From Vespa crabro (Eukaryota > Arthropoda > Insecta > Hymenoptera > Vespidae), in NCBI RefSeq assembly GCF_910589235.1, contig NC_060977.1:3973001-4037000 (forward strand): a stretch of 64,000 nt of DNA, written 5' to 3'. Below are positions 1 to 64,000 of the stretch, piece after piece. The notes beneath the pieces are model-generated. The model was not told where the DNA came from and did not search any database. It was given only the letters and a program-made list of their open reading frames with translations. Within the stretch, counting starts at the first letter, position 1, and every line of letters starts with the position of its first letter. The position numbers and the translations under genes were made by a program.

Positions 1-1201
1 ATTTGAGGATGACCACAAAACGAAATCGATAATGGAGAAGATGAATGGACCGATATTTAAAATCAAAACAAACAGAAATGTCTATTATGTCTGCGATCTA
101 GCAATGAACGAGGCATAAAATTTTTCTCGATAACACCGTTACACCATGGAGGCTCGAAATCTATTCGCGCGTTAACAACGCACTTCTTTTCGAGAGTCCT
201 TGGTCCGGTACTATAGAATAAGTAAAATCACAAGCGTCATAGGGATCCACGTGGAACCCCGTGGTTAGAACGAAATGTAAAAAATAGTACTTTTTGTATA
301 GGCATCTTGTGTGCGTGTACGTGTCTGTGTCTGTGTGTGTGTGTGTGTGTGGATAAGTGTATATGTCCTGTATTTATGAACGCAAACTCGTGTATATAAT
401 TTCGATAATACGGTAGTATTATGTCCTGTGTATGCGCTTATGTACTAAAAATCTATATAATATATATATGTACATGTACAACGTCGCTTTATCTTTAAAG
501 ATACAACGTCGAAACGAGAAAAAAAAAACGTTTAGCGACGTGGTGCAAAGCGTACGCTCTCCTTATACTCTTATATCACATATCGTATATAAGAAGGCAG
601 CACGGGTTATAGCATATTCATTTTCTTTCTTCCTTTCTTTTTTGTTTCTTTTTGTATTTTTTTTTTTTTCGTTTTCTCGTTTTTTTCTTCCCTTTCAAAC
701 GTCTCGCTTCTTCGTGAAACATACATACGCGAAATGTTAATGCTTACACCGAGCAACGTGTAAAAGTTTCGAGCGTGTCAAAGATATCTACTTAGATATT
801 TCTTTTTGACTTTTTAATTCAGTTTAGTCAATATCTCGTTTATATCGCTCTACATTTCGCGTTATCAGACCTTCCGAGGAGTTAAAAAAAAATATTGCAC
901 CGAAGTCAAACACTATGTGTCTCGTTCGATCGTATGCCGACGACATATTTCTCCTTTATCGAAAATAATAATCAAATTTCTTTTTTCTACGCGATACATA
1001 TTAGAATTTTGATTGTTTCAATAATTCTCAATTATTTGATAATATAATAGAATTTTTCACAGTTTTATGAATGATCGATTAATACCGTCAATTTCGTACA
1101 GGTATACATACCCGTACAAGCGAAGAAATGTATTCAATCTTTCCATGTGATTTCTTTTTTCTTTTCTTCTTTTTTCCTTTCTATATGTATATGTATACAT
1201 A

Positions 1202-1262
<61 letters not shown>

Positions 1263-1495
1263 GACAAAACAACGAACGATCATTCGCTTACCTCATACAC
1301 ATTATCGAATGAGGAAGCATTCAATTAAAGGTTTACATTTATATCTTCGCTTCTTTTGCTCTCTATATATATTTACATATCAAGTTTTTCATTTTTTTCT
1401 TTTCTTTTTTTTTCTTTTTTCTCGTATCACTTTCATGCGATTACGATGTCGCTTTCTCCTCGAGGAAAGATCTAAAGAAGAAGCTTCCCGTGTTT

Positions 1496-1539
<44 letters not shown>

Positions 1540-2336
1540 CTTTCCTTTTGTTTATCCTCATGTTACCCTCTAGTAAACTTATCGTTTAATAAAGTTAAGA
1601 GAAATATTATTTCTAGAGCGGATCATCAGGGAACACGGGGAGAAGATCGACGTGTAATCTTAAAAAGGACTAGGCGGCACTTGAGCATAGGCACTTGGCT
1701 CTCGAAGATCATAGAGATTTAGTCCGAACCTACTAAATTAACAAGGAAAATGTGAAACAATCGTTACATCGTTTTATTCTTGTTATTTTATCAAAGAAAG
1801 TTGAAAAAAATTAAGTGAACAGAAATTCGTCCTTACATTCTTTCTTCTCTTTTTTTTTTGCGTTAAATATGACTCCGTTTAATCGTGGATTATCAACTTC
1901 GTTAGTTTTATAAAAGTTTTCCTTTCTTTTTCACGTGAAAAAGAAATTTCGAAAATTTGTAAAAAGTTATTGTTATCTTTTTTCTTTTTCTTTAGATCAA
2001 ACATAAACACACACTTATACACATGAAGAATAAGTGTATATATATATACATATATAGTTGTTTCTTTATATTTATACATCTATGCATTGATAATAAATGA
2101 TAGTATGATAGATCTTTGCTCGTTCACATTGTTTTCCTTATAGGTTCAGACTTCGATTCGACATCGTATAGACGATGAATGAGGAGTCTTGTTTATTAAT
2201 ATTCTCAAGAAATATTCGAGTACTATCGTATCGCGACTTTTAAATACGACCTTTATACTTTACGAATATCTTACTTAAAATATTATTTTAATTTCGTACA
2301 CGTCTCCATTAAAGTTCATCGTCGTTATTAATCGAT
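1..2336. other. 3' UTR of Shroom and downstream intergenic sequence
   Basis: No gene is recognised. The part next to 2336 must be Shroom 3' UTR; its end is not certain. It holds a GT array (331-351), a TA array (1207-1257), a CT array (1501-1536) and pyrimidine-rich runs near 620-700 and 1390-1420. Short open frames here follow these repeats and look non-coding. Confidence 0.6.
2192..2197 (-). promoter_or_regulatory. Candidate Shroom polyadenylation signal AATAAA
   Basis: AATAAA reads on the minus strand about 140 nt past the stop codon. Another copy lies at 1778-1773. In such AT-rich DNA the hexamer occurs often, so usage is unproven. Confidence 0.3.
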
Positions 2337-56777
<54,441 letters not shown>

Positions 56778-57902
56778 CTACGACACAGACGACGAGAAAA
56801 TAAATTATCGTGAGTTTTATTGTTAAATTTTATAATTATTATAAAATATATTTGAATATTGTTGTAATAAAATTAGTATATATATATATTTATGTTTATA
56901 TATTAGGAATAATATATCGTTTGAGTTTTCTATCGTCACGTTAATGCCTTCATTAAAAGTTTTGCGATAAAAAAGAATTTTTACAATCACATTCAATACC
57001 AGTGAGTAGATTTCACTATGTTAATTTTTTACTTATTAGAATTGTATTTTTATCTGTATTTATCGTATATATAATTAATTATTTATTTATGATGATAAAT
57101 ACAAATTTTAAGAAGGAAATATGTTTAATTCTAAATATAAATTCAGAAATAATTAAATGTCTCCTGATGAATGATTAGATCAATTTCGAAAAGGAATGTT
57201 TCTATTAATAATGGTAGATAATATGACAAAATTTAGAGCGTCTTAAATTTATTTAAATCTGATTTATGACTTTTGTATGATGCAAAAATTAAAAGAAAAA
57301 AAAAAAAAGTCAATGACTTTCATATTTCAGATAATCAATTTAAGATAACCTTTAGGTAAAATATTGAATTTCTTTTATATCAGTCTCTTCGAATCAAATA
57401 TATTCTTCCCAAAGAAGATTTTCATTATCATTATCATCATCATCATCACGTTCTCGGGTTTAAACGATTCACCCGATTGTATTTTATACATATATTAGTT
57501 CTAATATATTTTATCGAAGTAAGAGTTTTTCTATCTACCCTCTTTAAGTTCTTAAGTTACGTCTTTAGTCGAATTAAGACCAGCTACAAATCGTATATCG
57601 TTAAACTTTAGAAATAAATAAAGGTGTAACGAAAAGTAAAGTAAAATCTGACAAGATTAATGTACAAATGTAACGATCAAAAATAGTTTAGGAAGATCGG
57701 TTGGTCCAGATATATCGAGTTATATAAAGAGCAAAGCAAACGCGATTATATCGTTGAGAATAAATGCATGCGCGAGGCCTTTTAAACGATGGATTACGAA
57801 GCGACGAATTTAAAAGGCAGGATATATCAGGTATGAAATTCTTGGAAAGCTTTGCTTGGCTCGGGTGCGAACATGGTTCGCGTACAGGTAGTATGTACAT
57901 AC

Positions 57903-58041
57903 CATAAGAATCAATTTGTTCGCGGATTGAATTACATTATCTGCCGGTAAGCGTGAGCTTGTAGAACTGGATGGAAGGCGTGTCGGTTGAGACGATAAAG
58001 TCCATGGAAACTTCATAGGACTGGTTACTTAACCTTTAAGT
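57903..58041 (-). promoter_or_regulatory. Possible 5' non-coding exon of Shroom
   Basis: On the minus strand a CT-rich tract ending cttacttaaag is followed by about 139 nt with a donor ATG|GTATGT at 57902. The one open frame (MKFPWTLSSQPTRLPSS...) ends in phase 0, and the frame that would fit exon 1 has a TGA seven bases before the donor, so it cannot supply coding sequence to exon 1. A 5' UTR exon is possible; chance is also possible. Confidence 0.25.
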
Positions 58042-59369
58042 AAGAGAGAGAGAGAGAGAGAGAGTCAAAGTACGGGCGCCGAGGCGAGAGGAGGAGGAGG
58101 AGGAGGAGGTGGAGAAGCAATAATCGGCGTTAATGACAGCATTAGCATGATCGACGAAGTCGATACATTGTTCTCTTCAGGAGTTAGACTACGTTGGGGT
58201 GTTGAAGGGGTGTTGAGAAGCAAGAACGTGCCCGATCTTGTATGCCACGCCTTCGTTACTACCGATTGAGCCAGCTCCATTACGTCAATCTTTCATTTTG
58301 GTGATGTTTAACATATTGACTGTCACGGTGGTTATCTGTAACCACCTCCTATATTCTCATTGTCAGTGGTGGAGCCACAGTAGATATTCATCAATGAACG
58401 GGTTTCTATCACAATCGTAAAATTAATCATTATAAGTTGAATGTTACCGAATCAAAAATTTGAAGTAACGCAAAAAACTACTAAAAAAACACTAAAAAGT
58501 ATCCTAATTAATGAGCATTATTAATAATTTTTGTTTTCTATGCAAATAGAGAAACGAAACTGAATGAATAAGAAAAAGTTCCATTCGTGTGTTTATAGAG
58601 TATATGTAAATTATATTATTTATGCTGATTCAAACGTTAACAAACATAATATTTTATGATTATTAGATTTTCTGACGAACCGTATAAATAAAATGTGGGA
58701 TTGACTATTGTTGTCTTTACAATATGTTGTTTCCTTTTTTTGTGTAAATTTCAACAGCTTTTGTATCAAATGTTTGTTATTTTTAGCCGGCTCATGAATT
58801 GTTAAGAATAAACGAATTGATTATGCATGATCATCAATGAAATAAATGCGCTATTGATAAGATTACAGTCTCATTTAATCATATTACACGTATATAATTA
58901 TTATATTGAAAATTTTACTTTGACTCACAAAGTGAACCGTAAGAAAAATCGTGTGGCGGTAAATATGTTAACACGTTCGATGAATCAACGGATTTCTCAA
59001 CTCGCGAAAATAAAAATCACGATGAGAAGAGCGTCGAAAGATCGGTTCGATATAAATACGATCGTAATTCGATTTCATCCGACGAAAAATTTAGGACGAT
59101 CGTACGTTGCGTACAAGGAATACGGTGACGGACGCGTTTCGGACGAACAATCGCCGATAAATCATCGAAATGGATCGTACATACGTATCGAGATACGAAA
59201 AGATCGTCCCAGATTTTTTATTCACCGATGGCCCAACCAACCATATCCCGAATCTTCGAATACAATCGCAGTCGTTATTCCCGAGAGAGGATCAAGATCG
59301 ATGACATTATGCGTCAGAGGATCTTGTATCGTCTTACGAGCAACGTTTTAATATCGTTTGTTATCTTCT

Positions 59370-59370
<1 letters not shown>

Positions 59371-59422
<52 letters not shown>
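59371..59422. repeat. (GAC)n array
   Basis: About 17 GAC/ACG units on the plus strand. Its reverse complement sequence type occurs as the CGT array about 1 kb away. Confidence 0.97.
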
Positions 59423-59423
<1 letters not shown>

Positions 59424-60400
59424 TACGACAATGACGAGTCATCGAGTGTGAACGTAAAACTTTTCAAATGTGTAAAAGGAATATAAATAACGTTTACACC
59501 GTGACTTTGAACTTAAAAAATATAATATTATATGAGAATAGCAATATTAAGGAATGGCAGGAAAAAAAAAAAATTAGTGAGTTTTGCAACGAACATTAAT
59601 AACCGAGGGAGTAATGTGAAAATTTTGCAATGATCTCACGAACATGAAAAGATACATACATACGTAGGAATACATAACTACGTAACTAGTTACTACGTAC
59701 TACGGGAGCAAAATCAGTATTAAAGTATTTAATATACGAGGAGACGTTCGTAAATTATCGAGAGTTCGTAGGTTTTAATTGGAACGGGAGAATTACGAAA
59801 AGGGTTAGAGAGGTAAGTTTCCTCAGTCGTTTTACGAGTAAACGAAGAAAATAATAAAGTATTAGGCTTTAATATAGCGATAAAATTGCAAGAAAAAGAA
59901 GAAGAAGAAAAAGAGAGAATGACGGGAGAAAAAGGAGGTGTTTCTCATCAAGATCTGTACAACGTAATATCGTTTTAAATATCTTTTCTAAGATAAACAT
60001 ACATTTTCCGTAAAAGTCGTTAATGAAAATCTATATAAACGAACTCGGTAATAAATCGTATGTAAACTCAAGAGATCGAGAATTATTAGGAATTCTCGAT
60101 CGCGGTATATGTTAAATTGGATTTGTCTTGGTGGGCGTGCCAGTAGTTTTGCATAATAAGAGTGAGGGAGGGGTACGATATATAAGACAAAGTTTATGAT
60201 CATTAAAAAGTTAAATGGGTAGCTTGCATAACAGAAAGAAGAAAAATTTCAACATTCTTATTATGGTTAGTATGTATGTCATTCTACCTTAAATATTTTT
60301 TCTTTCATTTATTTTTCCCTTGCTCCATTTCCGTTTTACAGTCCCATCATTGATCATAATCTATCTTCATGAATCTACAGAGCGAGAAGATAACATAAGA

Positions 60401-60416
60401 GTCGTCATCGTCGTCT

Positions 60417-60461
<45 letters not shown>

Positions 60462-60470
60462 TCGTCGTCT
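60401..60470. repeat. (CGT)n array
   Basis: A CGT/TCG trinucleotide array, pure at 60417-60460, with CAT and CTT interruptions at the edges. Confidence 0.97.
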
Positions 60471-60677
60471 CTCGTTGTTCTCTGAATAAATTTCACCGGA
60501 CGTTTATCTCTCACAGTGTTCCGTGGTATCTCTCACAGTATTCCAGAGATAAAATACGATCTCGATTATGTTTGTGTCCTCCTCCGTGTACAGACTTAAT
60601 AAAGTCAGGACCAAACGCAAGCCGCTCGCGTTTCAATCCACGTAACTACGTGGTACATACATACATACGTATGTTAG

Positions 60678-60678
<1 letters not shown>

Positions 60679-60720
<42 letters not shown>

Positions 60721-60721
60721 C
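60679..60721. repeat. (TTAC)n array
   Basis: About ten TTAC/ACTT units; the complement of the AAGT-type repeat is not exact (GTAA versus AAGT are rotations of the same unit class). Confidence 0.95.
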
Positions 60722-62258
60722 TATGTTGTATAATAATATCTATGTACGTTGAATCTTATGTACGTTGCACATTGAAGTTTCTCCGAAAATCTGACGTCAC
60801 CGTCGAGAAGTTAAGAACAGAGAGTGAGCGCAATGAGGAAAAGGATTCCGTTATATAACGCTTTTGAAACTTCGTAGAAACACAACGAACTTGGATAGAA
60901 GGACAGTTGGTACGACATTTGACAAATTTTTCTTTCTTGCTTGGAAAGGTGTTTGCTTCGGAGTTTTTCTTTTAAACGTTTTAACGTGCGAGACTCGATC
61001 ATCGGATACTATTCCACGGCGGTAGTATTAACCGACGATGAATGGCCAGAATGTTGCATTGGTGCTATGACGATGGTGCAACTCGCATGCCAACACGCTT
61101 TTAGAAGAAAAGAATTTGTTTTGCCGACTCGCCAAGGCTCTCAGGTTTCCGCGAAATCACGCGCTTAGAAGTCAAATAAACGGGTGGTTCGTCCATTAAG
61201 ATCACGTTTTTCGTGCCCCTAAATCACACCCTTTTAATTGCCACTTCTCCAAGAGCTCCGTCCGTGAGTTCTTCCTTCGTTCCGTGATTATTCCTCTCTA
61301 ACGTGGAGGTTGAATATACCCTTACCTTTTCCCGCATTAAATTCTAGCATCTTACGACTCGATTTGGCCACCGACCAACCTGACGTTGTCTCCTAGTCAG
61401 GACGTCGACGTTTCATGTCATTTTTTTTCCTTCCTTCCTTCCTTCCTTCCTTCTTTCTTTTTTTCCCTTTTATTTGAATTTATAAGAACATTAACGACTT
61501 CAACGTTTCCCTTTTTCAGCCTTAGTCTAACGCATTTTTCTTACGTTTTAAGAGACACGAGAATTAATCGAGCAGCGTGAGCACACTGGCCGAACGAGTC
61601 GTTGCTACTCGATTAATGCACACGAATGCATTTACTAAAGGACAATACCTACGTTGGAAGCATGTAAGTCGTGCACCAACGACGATCCACTTCGTTAATG
61701 TTCTCCATGCTTGGTGCCGCTTCTTAAAGAATTACATGAGCCAACGAAAGCAGTTGGAGAGGGAAGAATGAGGGAGTATCCAAAGAAAAGAACCACGCCC
61801 TTATCCGTGATCCACCGAGACAAATAAGAGAATGAAGAGAAGGAGAGAGAATCTGTACATAGGACTCTTTCTCTCTCTCTTTCTTTCTCTCTATCTCATG
61901 AGCGAGGAACACGTTACGTCACATAATTAATGCGCGTCGGGTTCGTTGACTGGTAACTCAGCGTGTACGTGTAATTCCGGGGAACGATCGTGTGCCATAT
62001 GAACCAAGAGGAGGAGAATCTTTGGGCAAGAGAGGACCGAGTCAAACTCGTTTCAACATAATTCAGCAACGTAAATCTCTCTCCTGTTGGTTATAGCGAA
62101 TATGCATCCAAATATATGTACATACCGGGTGAGTCAGTTAAAACTGGAAAATATTTATGTATTTATATCTCGATAACTTTTGATGATAGAGAATTCTTTT
62201 TTCTGCAAGTCTATTAAACTGTTATTCGGTGAGATTATAGATTATTTAACGTGGATAC

Positions 62259-62338
62259 GTGAAATTTATTTTGATTTAAAATAAAATGATAAGACTAAAG
62301 ACTGGAAACTTTGAATATATTACTAAGAATTGTAAGAA
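62259..62338. repeat. Diverged direct repeat, copy 1
   Basis: Begins GTGAAATTTATTTTGATT and includes CTGGAAACTTTGAATATA. It is repeated in the same orientation at 63050-63131 with scattered substitutions. An upstream string CCGGGTGAGTCAGTT (about 62127) looks like a transposon end but has no partner found. Confidence 0.8.
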
Positions 62339-63049
62339 GAAAAAAAAAAAAGAAGGAATCATGAGATATGATAATGTTTTTTTAATAGGAATGTGAAACA
62401 AATGATTTATTTATTCCGTTATAACGAGAGAAATAAAATCTTCCTTTCCGAAGTTAACTTTGCTCCCTCGGTTATTCGGTTAAAGTAACAGTATACGTTA
62501 AATAAAAATTAATATTGTTATTAAAATATAAACTCGAAAATCATTGAATATATTCAACTACCAATACTGTGCATAATTAAACTTGTGGTATTCATTTAAA
62601 ACATTTTGCATTTTCCTTTATTCGCATTACAAATTTCGTATTGGAAAAATAACGAGTTTCATTCAAAGAAATGTCAATAATCCTCATACGTCGAGATATA
62701 TGGTCTTCAAGCGAAAATTCTTAATGTTACTAGAAATAAGTGAATATTATTTTTTTCAAAAATTTTTTTCTATCATCAAAAGTAATCGAAAAATAATTTC
62801 GCTTTTAATTTTAGATGACACTCGTTATATGAATAGAGAAACCTGATAATTTTAAGAATGGTCTAAGAACACATTTCAATGAGGATATTTGATAAGTCTT
62901 GATAATCGTAAGATACGTTTGTCATTGACAGAAAGAGACAATAGCATTTCCGTACGCTTTTTAATATTCAATACTCGACTCGACTTTGTCTGATTGGGAT
63001 TGAGGAAATGAAGACGAGTGTCTACACGTGTGTGTGTGTGTGTGTGTGT

Positions 63050-63131
63050 GTGAAATTTATTTTAATTCGAAATAAAATGGTAGGATGGAAGGCTGGAAAC
63101 TTTAATATATATATATTAATGAATTGTAAAA
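63050..63131. repeat. Diverged direct repeat, copy 2
   Basis: Begins GTGAAATTTATTTTAATT directly after a GT array, and includes CTGGAAACTTTAATATAT. Same order of landmarks as copy 1, about 790 bp downstream. Confidence 0.8.
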
Positions 63132-64000
63132 TATATATATATATATAAAATATAAATAATATATATAATATATATTATTATTTATATAATAGAAAGGCGA
63201 GGAAGTTTCCTTTCTTCTATTCGAAATTATGATGCTGCCTGGAGCAGGACATCGCGTTGGCGTTCGGCGTTGGAGTCATGCTCGAGAGAAGTTTTGCGTG
63301 GGTCCTTGGTAGTCTCGAGCGATCTCGCATATGCACTCCGTCTCAACGGTAGCCATCACGATGACACGTCGCACGAAAATGCGAATCGGGCGTGCATCTC
63401 GAATGCATCGGGAGGTGGACCGTTCTTTTCAGTGGCGTAAGACACGTGAAACTTTCTGCCCCTATCTATTTTTCTCATCTGAATTTGAATCGTTCCATCT
63501 TATCTTTCGAATCATCTTTTCCTTATATTTTCTATTCAAGCAGAAAAGTAAATTTCACTTACTCATCCGATTGTTTTATCTTAGTCGATTTATTTTATAT
63601 AATTGGTAAATTCGTAAAATGGAAATTGTTAATCTTTTCTTTTTTTTCTTTCATTACTAAATACTATATTTATAAATTATATATTATTTTGTGGATTTTA
63701 CGAACATTCAAAAAAATAAAATCAGATATGATTGAATAATTTTAGGTTCGATTTGCATATTCAATAATAATTTAACTAAGCGATTTAATTGAAAATTTTA
63801 ATATATCTACTATTTCGATAATAATAAATCTGTTGTAGAATATATTTTTTGATTTGTAGAACATTATTATAAATATTAAGTCGGTATTTTTATAAAATCA
63901 CTTTTAATTCATAAATATTGTAATATAATTTTAATGTATCTTCTTCGTATATCTGAAAAAAGTTTTTAGAATGAATTAGCCGAAGATAAACAAGAGTGAG

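Larger units (their letters stand above)
56778..64000. other. Region upstream of first supported Shroom exon
   Basis: Intron or 5' flank. No PDZ exon or other gene was recognised. It holds microsatellites, a GGTGGTTA hairpin (58327-58346), a diverged direct repeat (62259-62338 and 63050-63131) and GC-richer patches at 57840-58300, 58960-59350, 61010-61200 and 63235-63440 that could be promoter or UTR sequence. The 174-codon plus-strand frame at 58827-59351 has no family resemblance. Confidence 0.6.

Noticed and set aside
58065..58280. Minus-strand frame MELAQSVVTKAW... with poly-Pro end as an upstream Shroom exon
   Set aside because: The poly-Pro is a GGA microsatellite, the frame ends in a stop, and I found no donor leaving the two bases needed for exon 1.
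58827..59351. 174-codon plus-strand open frame
   Set aside because: No recognisable domain, no splice context, and composition like surrounding intergenic DNA.
60320..60733. 137-codon plus-strand frame with long Val run
   Set aside because: The Val run is the CGT array and the tail is the TTAC array; no gene signal.

Overview
The window looks like nuclear DNA from an insect, most likely a hymenopteran (bee, wasp or ant). This is inferred from the AT-rich background, dense GA/CT, TA and poly-A microsatellites, intron-rich gene structure, decayed mariner DNA and a Shroom gene of arthropod layout. The order is inference; the species cannot be told. There are no prokaryotic features.

One protein-coding gene is supported: an orthologue of Shroom, on the minus strand. 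I assembled twelve coding exons by hand from splice sites and reading phase. From 5' to 3' in the gene they lie at 56777-56400, 55372-55060, 54239-53997, 53898-53744, 53665-52793, 52695-50992, 11297-10685, 10400-9287, 8308-8161, 4903-4693, 4311-4045 and 2588-2337. All phases agree. From the Met at 56743 the coding sum is 6237 nt, or 2078 residues plus a TAA stop. Exons 1-6 (about 51-57 kb) encode the N-terminal and middle parts, including a repeated SMSDVS motif and proline-rich stretches. Exons 7-12 (about 2-11 kb) encode a low-complexity His/Gln/Ser linker and the C-terminal Shroom domain 2 (SD2/ASD2), the coiled coil that binds Rho kinase. The two halves are separated by a single 39,694-nt intron.

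The large intron holds microsatellites, a frameshifted mariner transposase fragment (42601-42850), a pogo/Tigger-like MITE with TA target duplication (48519-48927), a roughly 1-kb element bounded by inverted GGTGTCTC ends (14127-15175), and scattered GC-richer blocks that may be enhancers or alternative promoters. No nested gene, tRNA or rRNA was found by eye.

Upstream of exon 1 (56778-64000) I see a possible 5' non-coding exon, trinucleotide and tetranucleotide arrays and a diverged repeat pair, but no convincing PDZ exon. Positions 1-2336 hold the 3' UTR and downstream intergenic sequence. I found no clear case of a wholly new system. The most interesting signals are the SMSDVS repeat array in Shroom, the unresolved N-terminus and alternative promoters, and the transposon relics.
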